Source: JANPBY01 sp963851405 | GTDB taxonomy: Bacteria > Actinomycetota > Actinomycetes > DATJPE01 | Direction: 5' to 3' | Length of the DNA stretch: 64,000 nucleotides | Assembly (NCBI GenBank): GCA_963851405.1 | Contig: CAWKPB010000005.1 | Location: 124,001-188,000 of the forward strand | Part shown: positions 24,492 to 32,776 of the stretch, piece by piece | Position numbering within the stretch: the stretch's first letter is position 1 | Layout: every line of letters starts with the position of its first letter | Notes under the pieces: generated by a model | Databases searched by the model: none | The model's input: the letters and a program-made list of their open reading frames with translations, nothing else | Told to the model about the DNA's origin: nothing | Position numbers and translations under genes: made by a program

Positions 24492-27253
24492 TCAGCCTCC
24501 TCGTAACCATCCCTTCTTCTTCTTGGGTTTGGTTGAGTTGGCGGCTGGTGTCGGTCGTTGGGAGGACGGGCTGGGCCGTGTCGGTTCGGGATCCTCGGTG
24601 TGGAACAGGCCGGAGAGTTCTCTGAGCAGTGAGGCGGTGTCGGTCATAGACCGATCGATGATCGGTTCGTCGGGGATCTGCTCGACCGCTTCAGCCTGGT
24701 CGGTAGCGTCGTGGTCGGATGGGCGGGGAGCTGGTGCTTCCTTGGCCAGGGCCTTGAGGATGGCGCTGGGGGAAGGCGTGTAGGACTCCCAAGAGCCAGC
24801 TTCTTCCCCGGCGGCAACGAGCGGCATGACCATCTCTGTGCTGGAGGGCGCGTCGGGTGGATCGATCGACGGCACGGTGAAGTCGGGTTCGTCGGAGGAC
24901 TTCTCCTGGGGTTCGGTGGCCCCGGAATCGGCCGACTTGGTCGCGGCAGCTTCAGCATCAACGGTCTCGCCGGCGAGAGGTTCTTCTGCGAGGCGGGCTT
25001 CTTCTGCTTCGTCGGCGAGGCGGGCTTCTTCTGCGAGGCGGGCTTCTTCTGCTTCGGCGGCGAGGCGGGCTTCTTCTGCGAGGCGGGCTTCTTCGCGAGG
25101 CGGGCTTCTTCTGCTTCGGCGGCGAGGCGGGCTTCTTCTGCTTCGGCGGCGAGGCGGGCTTCTTCTGCGAGGCGGGCTTCTTCTGCTTCGGCGGCGAGGC
25201 GGGCTTCTTCTGCGAGGCGGGCTTCTTCTGCTTCGGCGGCGAGGCGGGCTTCTTCTGCGAGGCGGGCTTCTTCTGCTTCGGCGGCGAGGCGGGCTTCTTC
25301 TGCGAGGCGGGCTTCTTCTGCTTCGGCGGCGAGGCGGGCTTCTTCTGCGAGGCGGGCTTCTTCTGCTTCGGCGGCGAGGCGGGCTTCTTCTGCGAGGCGG
25401 GCTTCTTCGTGCGAGGCGGGCTTCTCGGCGAGGCGGGCTTCTTCTGCTTCGGCGGCGAGGCGGGCTTCTTCTGCGAGGCGGGCTTCTTCTGCTTCGGCGG
25501 CGAGGCGGGCTTCTTCTGCTTCTTCGGCGAGGCGGGCTTCTTCTGCGAGGCGGGCTTCTTCTGCTTCGGCGGCGAGGCGGGCTTCTTCTGCGAGGCGGGC
25601 TTCTTCGGCGAGGCGGGCTTCTTCTGCGAGGCGGGCTTCCTCAGCTTCCCGCTCGACCCGCTCGGCCTCGACGGCCAACTGGTCACTCACCCATTCCAGG
25701 TGGTCTTCCCACGCCTGCTCTTCGACCGAGCGACGTTGCTCCTCGAGCCACCCTCGGTGGTCCTCCCAGGCGCTGGTCTCCGCTGCTTGGCGTTCGCCTT
25801 CGAGGAAGTTCAGGTGTGCATGCCAGGCCTCTTCTTCCGAGGCGGAGCGCTGATCACGGAGCCAGGCCCCGTGGTCCTCCCATGCCTCCTCTTCCGCGCC
25901 CGTACGCTGTGCTTGTAGCCAGGCAAAGTGGTCGTCCCAGGCGACGCTCTCGACAGATAGACGCTCGGAAACCAGCCAGGCGGCATGCGCCTCCCAGGCG
26001 AGGTGTTCGGCAGCCTCCCTCTCGATGCGCAGGAAGGCTGCGTGCTCTGACCAGGCGGCCTCCTCGAGTGCTTGGACTTCTTTGCGTTGCTGCTTCTTGC
26101 GCTCCTTCTTGCGCTCCTTCTCGATGCGGGCGAGTTCGGACTGGCGCGCTTCCTCTACGGCCCGGGCGACTTCCTCCGCGTCACGCCGACGGCGCTCGCG
26201 ATCGTTGGCGCGCTGCTCCCGCTCCAACTTCATCTGCTCTTCCAGTTGAAGGCTCGCCTCGCGCGCCTGCTGCGCCTCTTCCTCGGCGATTCGACGCTGC
26301 TCCTCGACCCACAGGATGTGGTCCTGCCAGGCAGCGGGCGCGTCCGCCTGGGCCTCAGCTGCGGCGGGCATGGCGCCGTCTGCGGTGGCCAGTTGAGCCG
26401 CCTCGTCCGGCTCCCTGTACATCTGCTCCAGCGCCTCGGTCACGCGGGCCACCGAGGCGGCGACCTCGGCGGCGCTCGGTTCGGGCAGGTCGTCCCAACC
26501 GACTCCCGAGAAGCCATCCGGGGCCGGCTGTTCGTCCGGTGCGGCGTCAGCATCGATCTCGATCAGGCCGGCACGCATCAGGGCCTGCGCTGTCGTGGCG
26601 GCCTCAAACACGGTGAAACCGCAGTCCATGGCCAGGTCGCCGATGGTGCGTTCCCCGTCGAGGCGACAGAGCATCGCCCATTCGCCGGGCCCCAGCACGA
26701 CATCATCGGTGGCGGCGTTGTTCGAAGACAGGGTCGGGACTGCGTCGGGTCCGCCCGTCTCTCGGGCCAAGGCGGGCCAGATACGTTGGCGTTCTCGCAC
26801 CTGTGTCAGGACGTCAGCAACTGAGGTCGGAGGTGCCAGGTCCTGTCGGGCCTTCTTGTTCTTCCGGAACCGCCAGTTGTCCACCTGCCAAGTCAGGAGG
26901 TCTCCGGTCATGTCGATGAGTTGCTCGGAAACGAAGGCCTCGACCACTGACCGTTCGACATACCCGAGGTGGACCAGCAGCTCGCCAAGCCGGAATCCAT
27001 GCAGCTCGGTGCGCTGGATCTCGAGGGTTTCCGCGAGCGTTTCCGGGGCCAGGTCGCCCGAGGACACCAGACGATGCCCGAGCAGCGGGCGCCGACCGGG
27101 TACGAAGACTGAGTAGAGCAGGCCCTCTTTGAGGTAGACCTCAGCCTCCTCTGCCGCGGCGTCGATGACGGTCAGGCAGCCGGTGGCCTGTTGTGCGCCG
27201 AGGTCGAGGAGAACCTGTTCCACCTGGTTCGTGAGGAGGTCTCCGTCGAGCAT
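24492..27253 (-). CDS. DUF4388 protein with 19-residue Trp/His tandem repeats and EARLA tract (frameshift inside tract)
   Basis: From ATG 27253 (GGGAGGG upstream) a DUF4388/PATAN-like domain spans about 1-140 (TGCLTVIDAAAEEAEVYLKEGLLYSVF, LGELLVHLGYVERSVVEAFV), then a winged-helix-like segment (GEWAMLCRLDGERTIGDLAMDCGFTVFEAATTAQALMRAGLIE, split here by position 190-232). A charged coiled coil (about 320-398) leads to seven contiguous 19-residue repeats with AWxxHxxWLxxxR (400-532), then an EARLAEE tract. In the tract the frame drops one base near 25092; the coherent C-terminus (SILKA-free, ending KKKKGWLRGG) is in the shifted frame. About 920 residues in all. DUF4388 proteins are linked to gliding or type IV pilus GTPase signalling; role here unknown. 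Confidence 0.7.
24980..25645 (-). repeat. EARLAEE/EARLAAEAE coding repeat tract
   Basis: About 660 bases of near-identical 15- to 27-base units built from GCCCGCCTCGC and GAAGAA blocks, encoding EEARLAEEARLAAEA-type helix. Three single-base departures are visible: a loss near 25422 balanced by a gain near 25410, which leaves a short KPASH island, and an unbalanced loss near 25092. Slippage during replication or assembly error would both act here. Confidence 0.85.
25658..26056 (-). repeat. Seven tandem 19-residue AWxxHxxWL repeats (protein level)
   Basis: Units begin at protein residues 400, 419, 438, 457, 476, 495 and 514 of the DUF4388 protein, exactly 19 apart. The shared pattern is AW-[ED]-[DAE]-H-x2-[WF]-[LV]-x3-R-x3-E-x2. 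The DNA copies differ clearly, so the repeat is old and held by selection rather than newly copied. A lone eighth copy starts near residue 308. Confidence 0.8.
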
Positions 27254-27391
27254 GCCTGCCCTCCCTCCCCGCGCTCGTCCGCGGCAGCGCGCCGATACGC
27301 GCCGCTTGTAGGAGTCCATCGGCATGGTGGGCGTCTACGTTGAGCGGTGTTGTCGGTGCGTCTTTACCCCCAACCGGGTGAACATGACACC

Positions 27392-28246
27392 ATGGCGCCC
27401 ATGCCGCCCACGAGCACGCTGATCACGGTGGCCCCCACGGGCGCCGAGACGGCAAAGGCGGACGCCCCGGCGCTGCCGGTCACGCTCGAGGAGCTGGTTG
27501 CCACAGCCATCTCGTGCGAGGCGGCGGGCGCTGGGTTGATCCACGTGCACATCCGCGACGAGTCCGCGGCCCCAAGCCTTGACCCGAGCCGCCTGAAAGA
27601 CACGGTCACGGCGCTGCGCGAGGCATCCTCATTAGTCGTTCAGTTGTCCACCGGGGGCAGCGTGCATGACTCCTACGACGCCCGGCTTCGAGTCCTCGAG
27701 GCGGAGCCGGACTCCTGCTCCCTGACCTGCGGCACCGTCAATTTCGGGGACGACGTCTTCCTCAACCCGTGGCCTTTCATGGTGGACCTGTATCGGTTGA
27801 CCCAGGAGCGACAGGTCGTTCCGGAGTTCGAGTTGTTCGATCTGGGCCAGGTTCACGCCCTTCGACGCCTACTTGACCAAGAGGGGTTGCCGTACGGCGG
27901 TCACGTTCACTGCGACCTGGTGATGGGTGTCCCTGGAGGCATGCCCGGAACCGCCGACGCTCTGGTCGCAGCAGTTCGTGAACTGCCTGCCGATGCGAGT
28001 TGGTCAGCGACCGGGGTTGGTCGCTCGACCCTCCCGGTGGCCCTCGCCGCCTTGTCCGCTGGGGGGCACCTGAGAGTTGGGATGGAAGATACGCTGACCT
28101 TCAAGCGGGGAGAGCCGGTGCGTGACAACGCTCAGTTGGTCGAGAGAGCGGCGGCGCTTGCATCGTTGGCGCAACGGCCGCCTATGACCACAAGTGAGGC
28201 AAGAGCGCTGTTGAGGACCAAGGACCGGACGGGAGTGGCTGCATGA
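27392..28246 (+). CDS. BKACE family beta-keto acid cleavage enzyme (DUF849)
   Basis: About 284 residues of a TIM-barrel enzyme that condenses a beta-keto acid with acetyl-CoA and cleaves it. Metal ligands are in GLIHVHIRDE (about 47-56) and GGHVHCDLVMGVPGGMPGT; LRVGMEDTLTF holds the late conserved Glu/Asp. ATG 27392 is used; ATG 27401 is an alternative. Its stop overlaps the RsiG-like start (ATGA). The substrate is unknown since BKACE members act on many keto acids. Confidence 0.87.
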   Translation: MAPMPPTSTLITVAPTGAETAKADAPALPVTLEELVATAISCEAAGAGLIHVHIRDESAAPSLDPSRLKDTVTALREASSLVVQLSTGGSVHDSYDARLRVLEAEPDSCSLTCGTVNFGDDVFLNPWPFMVDLYRLTQERQVVPEFELFDLGQVHALRRLLDQEGLPYGGHVHCDLVMGVPGGMPGTADALVAAVRELPADASWSATGVGRSTLPVALAALSAGGHLRVGMEDTLTFKRGEPVRDNAQLVERAAALASLAQRPPMTTSEARALLRTKDRTGVAA

Positions 28247-28791
28247 CTGAGCCGATGGAGGGTGGCCGCAGGCGTATCGATCGCGTGCTGGCGCCAGACT
28301 TCGTCGATGGCGTCGCTGGGCGGCCCCTCGACGAAGTCCGGGCCTTGCGCCACGACGCGGAACAGGAAGAGGCCGACCTCTCCTACGTGCGCCGCCTCCT
28401 GCAGGGCCGCATGGACCTCGTACGCGCGGAGCAGCAGCGCCGCACGGCGACCGGTGGCGCGCCGCTGATCGATCTGCTGGTCGATGTTTTGGCGGATGGG
28501 CCGCGTTCGGATCGGGGCTCCGGCCGCTTCCTCAGCGTCGAGCCCTCGCGGGTGGACGAGCACCGCAGACGCGTAGAACAGATTGTGTCCGATGTCGGAA
28601 TTTCAGACGTGGCGGCCCGTTCCGACGCCGAGTTGGCCGCGTCCTTGGAGGCCCTGGCGGAGCACGAGAGAACCGTGAGCGCCTTGCGTGGTCGGGTTCA
28701 ATCCGTCATGGACACATTGACTGCGGAGATCACCCGTCGCTACCGAGAGGGCGAAGCCGACGTGTCGGCGCTGCTCACTCCCGGCAGCTGA
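28243..28791 (+). CDS. RsiG-like c-di-GMP-binding anti-sigma factor
   Basis: 182 residues, mainly two long helical segments. It carries two exact copies of the c-di-GMP motif E-x3-S-x2-R-x3-Q-x3-D: E43-D58 (EADLSYVRRLLQGRMD) and E142-D157 (ERTVSALRGRVQSVMD). This is the signature of Streptomyces RsiG, which holds the sporulation sigma factor WhiG when loaded with c-di-GMP. No sigma factor gene is in this window. It overlaps the BKACE gene and is directly followed by an asparaginase gene. Family is well supported; the partner sigma factor is not known. Confidence 0.82.
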   Translation: MTEPMEGGRRRIDRVLAPDFVDGVAGRPLDEVRALRHDAEQEEADLSYVRRLLQGRMDLVRAEQQRRTATGGAPLIDLLVDVLADGPRSDRGSGRFLSVEPSRVDEHRRRVEQIVSDVGISDVAARSDAELAASLEALAEHERTVSALRGRVQSVMDTLTAEITRRYREGEADVSALLTPGS

Positions 28792-29757
28792 ATGCATCCG
28801 CCGGTCCTCGCAGCAGCTGTTCGTTCCGGATTTGTCGAAGGCACCCATCGAGGCTCGATCGTTGCCGTGGACGCATCGGGTGAGGTGATCTTCGCGGTTG
28901 GTTTGCCGGAGGAACCGATCTTCCCGCGGTCATCGAACAAGCCCATGCAGGCGGTGGGAATGCTGCGGGAAGGTCTTGATCTCGAAGGCGAGCTGTTGGC
29001 GCTGGCCACCGGCTCCCACGACGGCGAAGCGTTCCATCTCGAGGGCGTGCGACGGATCTTGAGTGCCGCCAGTTTGGAGGAAGCTGCCCTGCAGACCCCT
29101 CCCGACTTTCCCCTCGGTGAACGGTCTCGAGAGGAATGGATTGCGGCTGGCCGAAAGCGTGAACCCGTCGCCATGTGCTGCTCGGGCAAGCATGCAGCGA
29201 TGCTCGCGACCTGCGTGGCTCACGGCTGGGACGTGACCACTTACCGATCCTTGGAGCACCCACTCCAGTTGAGCCTCCGACGGACCATCGAGGAACTCAC
29301 CGGCGAGGAAGTCCAGGTCACGGGGACCGACGGCTGCGGCACCCCAATCTTCGGGGTGAGCCTCACCGGCCTGGCACGTGGCTTCTCGCACTGGGCGCTC
29401 GGCGCGCCAGGATCACATGAGCGACGTACCTACGACGCTGTCCGGGCCTTCCCCGAGTGGGTTTGCGGGACATCGAGCGATGTCACGGCGCTGATAGCCG
29501 GTGTCCCAGGACTCGTGGCCAAGGAGGGAGCTGAGGGTGTCTATGCCGCGGCCCTTCCCGATGGCCGCGCGGTGGCTCTGAAGATCGAAGACGGAGCCGA
29601 GCGAGCGCGTGGACCGGTCATGGCCGCGGCGCTGTCCGAGCTGGGCGTGGAGGCCGAGATCCTCGTCACTCAGGCCGAAACGCCCCTCTTGGGCGGTGGC
29701 GAGCCGGTTGGAGCCGTACGGGCGGTGCGCACGCTGTTCTCGCATTCCCGGCCGTAG
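28792..29757 (+). CDS. L-asparaginase, Rhizobium etli ReAII-like family
   Basis: 321 residues of the asparaginase II family (PF06089 type): EEPIFPRSSNKPMQA with Ser and Lys of the active site, MCCSGKHAAML with Cys-Lys-His, GTDGCGTP and WVCGTSSDVT with a conserved Cys. It hydrolyses Asn to Asp and ammonia, probably in the cytoplasm since no signal peptide is present. The start ATG touches the RsiG-like stop with no gap. Confidence 0.9.
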   Translation: MHPPVLAAAVRSGFVEGTHRGSIVAVDASGEVIFAVGLPEEPIFPRSSNKPMQAVGMLREGLDLEGELLALATGSHDGEAFHLEGVRRILSAASLEEAALQTPPDFPLGERSREEWIAAGRKREPVAMCCSGKHAAMLATCVAHGWDVTTYRSLEHPLQLSLRRTIEELTGEEVQVTGTDGCGTPIFGVSLTGLARGFSHWALGAPGSHERRTYDAVRAFPEWVCGTSSDVTALIAGVPGLVAKEGAEGVYAAALPDGRAVALKIEDGAERARGPVMAAALSELGVEAEILVTQAETPLLGGGEPVGAVRAVRTLFSHSRP

Positions 29758-29760
29758 GCT
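29755..29760 (+). promoter_or_regulatory. -10 box of leaderless DUF2516 gene
   Basis: TAGGCT lies seven bases before GTG 29768 and overlaps the asparaginase stop codon. It suggests a separate leaderless transcript for the DUF2516 gene. Confidence 0.4.
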
Positions 29761-29767
29761 CTCGTCG

Positions 29768-30094
29768 GTGGACTTCTTGCGTGTCACCAGCCTGCTGTGG
29801 GTGCTGTATGTCGCACTCGTCGGACTCGAGGTATTCGCCTTCGTCGATGCGCTGACTCGTCAGGCGCCAGCGTTCGTGGCCGCCGACAAACAAACCAAGC
29901 AGTTCTGGTTGCTGCTGCTCGGGCTCGGTGCCTTGGCCACGCTCTACTTCGGTCCGCTGAGCCCGTTCCTCATCGGCCTGATCGGAGTCGTCGCTGCCGC
30001 CGTCTACATCCTGGACGTACGGCCGGCGGTCCGCTCACTTGGCGGTGGGCGGGGGGACAACCGCAAGAACATGGGCCCGTACGGCCCCTGGTGA
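29768..30094 (+). CDS. DUF2516 family membrane protein
   Basis: 108 residues with three hydrophobic segments (LLWVLYVALVGLEVFAFVDAL, FWLLLLGLGALATLYFGPL and IGLIGVVAAAVYILDVRPAV, each shown in part) and a short soluble tail ending KNMGPYGPW. The VYxxDVRPAV and YGPW features fit DUF2516, a small actinobacterial membrane family of unknown function. GTG 29768 follows the asparaginase gene by ten bases and has a likely leaderless promoter. Confidence 0.8.
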   Translation: MDFLRVTSLLWVLYVALVGLEVFAFVDALTRQAPAFVAADKQTKQFWLLLLGLGALATLYFGPLSPFLIGLIGVVAAAVYILDVRPAVRSLGGGRGDNRKNMGPYGPW

Positions 30095-30115
30095 GTACCC
30101 CGCCCCTGGCGTCCC

Positions 30116-30697
30116 TCATGTCGTGCTGCGTCCTGCGGTGATCGTGGGGTTGAGGCTTCGGAAGGCCGCGAGTTCGATCCCGTACCACTGACTCGTCCGA
30201 CCCTGGGCCTGCATGCCCAGACGTTCGGCTACCGCGATCGATCGGTAGTTGTCTGGCCGCACCACAGCCCAGACTTCTGGCCGGCCCCAACGCCAGGCGC
30301 GGTCCAACAGGCACGTCGCAGCCTCGGTCGCCAGGCCACGACCCCAATGGTCGGGGTGGAGATGCCACCCGATCTCGGTCTCCTCGACAGGAAGGCCGTC
30401 CGCATCGCTGAGGGGGACCAGCAGCGCGGTGCCGATCGGTCTTGGTTTGGCCGCTTCCCTGGGCTGCCGCGGCACGATGGCCCACAGGCCGAACGGATCG
30501 ACTCGCCGAGACTCCCAACGCTGGATGCGCTCCTTGGACTCCGCGACCGTGGCCACGGCCCGAGGCTGCGCCCCCAACCATCGAGCAACGTCCCACGACC
30601 CATAGATCGCGAGGTGGTCCTCGGCGTCATCCTCCGCCCAGGGACGAAGCAATAGCCGTTCGGTCTGCAGCGGGTCTTCCCCGCTCACCGCCTCCAT
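30116..30697 (-). CDS. GNAT family N-acetyltransferase (RimJ/RimL-like)
   Basis: 193 residues with the RimJ/RimL pattern: LQTERLLLRPWAEDDAEDHLAIY at the start, IGWHLHPDHWGRGLATEAATCLLD with the acetyl-CoA loop, and PDNYRSIAVAERLGM near the end. ATG 30697 is chosen because TACGGT lies seven bases upstream; the much longer frame runs across the divergent macro-domain gene. It probably acetylates a protein N-terminus or small amine; target unknown. Confidence 0.85.
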   Translation of the reverse strand: MEAVSGEDPLQTERLLLRPWAEDDAEDHLAIYGSWDVARWLGAQPRAVATVAESKERIQRWESRRVDPFGLWAIVPRQPREAAKPRPIGTALLVPLSDADGLPVEETEIGWHLHPDHWGRGLATEAATCLLDRAWRWGRPEVWAVVRPDNYRSIAVAERLGMQAQGRTSQWYGIELAAFRSLNPTITAGRSTT

Positions 30698-30704
30698 GTG
30701 CGGC

Positions 30705-30710
30705 ACCGTA
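30705..30710 (-). promoter_or_regulatory. -10 box of leaderless GNAT gene
   Basis: TACGGT on the minus strand ends seven bases before the ATG at 30697, consistent with a leaderless message. Confidence 0.4.
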
Positions 30711-30715
30711 GTGCG

Positions 30716-31294
30716 ATGGTCGACCGGGCTGGTGTGAATCACGATGGTCCATGGTCTGGCCCGACGCTCGTCATCGAACGGGGTGACCTCTGCGACGCCA
30801 CGGTCGACGCCGTGGTGAATGCCGCGAACTCGTCGCTGCTCGGCGGAGGCGGGGTCGACGGCGCAATCCACCGCCGGGCAGGTCCGGCCCTCCTCGACGC
30901 GTGCCGGGTGCTCCGGGCCGGGCGCTATCCGCAAGGGCTGCCAGTGGGGCAGGCGGTTGCCACGACGGCGGGCGAGCTTCCAGCTCGATGGGTCATCCAC
31001 ACTGTTGGCCCGGTCTGGACGCCGTCGGAGGACCGCGGTGGTCTCCTCGCCGCGGCCCATGTCGACAGCCTGGCCATCGCTGACGACCTGGGCGCCGGAT
31101 CGGTCGCATTTCCCGCAATCTCGACCGGGGCGTACGGGTGGCCGCTTGCGTCTGCGGCGAGCATCGCCTTGACATCGGTAGCGTCAGCGCGGACGGCCGT
31201 CGAGCAGATCCGATTCGTGCTGTTCAGCGATGCGGCAACCGAGGAGTTCAAGCAGGCGGCTTGGGGTCTCGGTTGGCGCGATCCCTCGTGCTGA
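30716..31294 (+). CDS. Macro domain protein (ADP-ribose related hydrolase)
   Basis: About 190 residues with a complete macro domain: DAVVNAANSSLLGGGGVDGAIHRRAGP, the ADP-ribose loop, then HTVGPVW and FPAISTGAYGWPL. This matches the O-acetyl-ADP-ribose deacetylase/MacroD branch, which removes ADP-ribose from targets or hydrolyses O-acetyl-ADP-ribose. The start is uncertain: ATG 30716 is used, GTG 30734 would also keep the whole domain. It diverges from the GNAT gene. Confidence 0.88.
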   Translation: MVDRAGVNHDGPWSGPTLVIERGDLCDATVDAVVNAANSSLLGGGGVDGAIHRRAGPALLDACRVLRAGRYPQGLPVGQAVATTAGELPARWVIHTVGPVWTPSEDRGGLLAAAHVDSLAIADDLGAGSVAFPAISTGAYGWPLASAASIALTSVASARTAVEQIRFVLFSDAATEEFKQAAWGLGWRDPSC

Positions 31295-31354
31295 GGGACC
31301 TAGAGGAAGTTCCTGGGATGGGCCGCCCCGAACGCGACTCGAGCGCACGGCTCA

Positions 31355-31381
31355 TTCGGGAATCACGTTGTGCTTCCCGAA
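31355..31381. promoter_or_regulatory. 27-base dyad between macro gene and mshA
   Basis: TTCGGGAA (31355-31362) and TTCCCGAA (31374-31381) form a perfect eight-pair inverted repeat, with an inner CAC-GTT-GTG extending the symmetry apart from one mismatch. It lies about 60 bases after the macro gene and 94 before mshA. It may be a terminator hairpin or an operator. No U-run follows. Confidence 0.45.
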
Positions 31382-31474
31382 CGTTGCCGCGGTAGCCGGG
31401 CGAGCGACGTTCGGTTGGTGGGGCGCGACGCTGATCGGGGTGCGCCCGGTTCGCAGATCCTGGAGAATCTGAAC

Positions 31475-32776
31475 GTGAGCGGAATTCGCGTCCTGCGGGA
31501 TGCTCCCCGCCGGGTGGCGATGCTCAGCGTCCACACCTCCCCACTCGATCAGCCCGGCACCGGCGACGCGGGCGGGATGAATGTGTACGTGGTGGAGTTG
31601 GCGCGCAGACTGGCGGCCGCAGGAACAGAGGTCGAAGTCTTCACCCGAGCTACCAGAGGTGGTCTTCCCCCAGTCGTAGAAATGGACAGCGGTGTTCTCG
31701 TCCGGCATGTTCCAGCGGGTCCGTACGAGGGTCTTGCGAAGGAGGACCTCCCGGCGCAGTTGTGTGCGGTGACGAGCGGAGTGCTGCGCGCCGAGGCGCA
31801 GCGTGATCCTGGTCACTACGACCTGGTCCACAGTCATTACTGGCTGTCGGGTCAGGTCGGTTGGCTCGCCAAGGAGCGATGGGATCTCCCTCTCGTCCAT
31901 TCGATGCACACCATGGCCAAGGTCAAGAACTCGGCCCTGGCCGAGGGGGACTCGCCGGAGCCGGCGCTGCGCAGCATCGGAGAGGCTCAGGTGATCGAGG
32001 CCGCAGATCGATTGGTCGCCAACACCGATGACGAGGCCGCCCAGCTCGTCGGTTTGTACGGTGCCGATCCGGCGCGTGTCAGCGTCGTCAGCCCAGGAGT
32101 CGATCTCGGCCGGTTTTCGCCTGGCGATCAAGGGGCTGCTCGACGCGCCCTAGGGCTGCCACACCAGGCGTTGGTGCTGCTCTTCGTCGGGCGCATTCAG
32201 CCACTCAAGGCGCCCGATTTGCTCATTCGAGCCGCCGCCAGGATTCTCGAGGAACAGCCTGAGCTTCGGTCGCGGCTGGTGGTGGCCATCGTCGGCGGTC
32301 CCAGTGGATCGGGCCTGGCGCACCCCGAGAGCCTGGATGAGCTGGCCCGGGCGCTAGGAGTCCGGGATGTGGTCCGGTTTTACTCTCCCGTGACCCAAGA
32401 GGCGTTGACCGAGTTCTACCGGGCCGCGGATTTGGTCGTAGTCCCGTCCTACAGCGAGTCCTTCGGGCTGGTTGCGATCGAAGGGCAGGCGTGCGGCACA
32501 CCGGTAGTCGCGAGCAACGTCGGTGGTTTGCCCACTGCGGTAGCTGACCAATTCAGTGGCGTCCTCGTGGAGGGCCACGATCCGGATCGTTGGGCCCAAG
32601 TGATCGCTGAGTTGTTGGCCGATCCCCAGCGGCGTCGCAGCTTGGCGGTTGGAGCACTGACCCACGCCGCGGACTTCGGCTGGGATGCGACGGCGAGTGG
32701 GTTGCTGAGGGTCTACGGCGAGGCCATGACCAGTCATGCGGCGAGCGTCACGAAGACCCGCTCGGCGGTTCCGTGA
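31475..32776 (+). CDS. mshA: D-inositol-3-phosphate glycosyltransferase MshA
   Basis: First step of mycothiol synthesis: GlcNAc transfer from UDP-GlcNAc to inositol 3-phosphate. 433 residues of the GT-B, GT4 family. VAMLSVHTSPLDQPGTGDAGGMNVYV near the N-terminus, shown in part by VHTSPLDQPG and GDAGGMNVYVVELA, is MshA-specific; VVSPGVDLGRFSPG and SYSESFGLVAIEGQACGTPVV bind the sugar nucleotide. GTG 31475 has GGAGAA eight bases upstream. Its stop overlaps the ybjN-like gene. Confidence 0.95.
   Translation: MSGIRVLRDAPRRVAMLSVHTSPLDQPGTGDAGGMNVYVVELARRLAAAGTEVEVFTRATRGGLPPVVEMDSGVLVRHVPAGPYEGLAKEDLPAQLCAVTSGVLRAEAQRDPGHYDLVHSHYWLSGQVGWLAKERWDLPLVHSMHTMAKVKNSALAEGDSPEPALRSIGEAQVIEAADRLVANTDDEAAQLVGLYGADPARVSVVSPGVDLGRFSPGDQGAARRALGLPHQALVLLFVGRIQPLKAPDLLIRAAARILEEQPELRSRLVVAIVGGPSGSGLAHPESLDELARALGVRDVVRFYSPVTQEALTEFYRAADLVVVPSYSESFGLVAIEGQACGTPVVASNVGGLPTAVADQFSGVLVEGHDPDRWAQVIAELLADPQRRRSLAVGALTHAADFGWDATASGLLRVYGEAMTSHAASVTKTRSAVP

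Noticed and set aside
24980..25645. CRISPR-like appearance of regular repeats
   Set aside because: Units are contiguous coding repeats with no spacers and no cas genes are nearby.
24958..25686. Minus-strand 242-residue KKPASPPKQ-type ORF
   Set aside because: It is the EARLA tract read in the wrong frame and has no start context of its own.
24826..26616. Plus-strand 596-residue ORF rich in Arg, Gly and Leu
   Set aside because: It is the antisense of the EARLA/W-repeat gene; its repeats mirror the minus-strand repeat and it has no ribosome site or domain.
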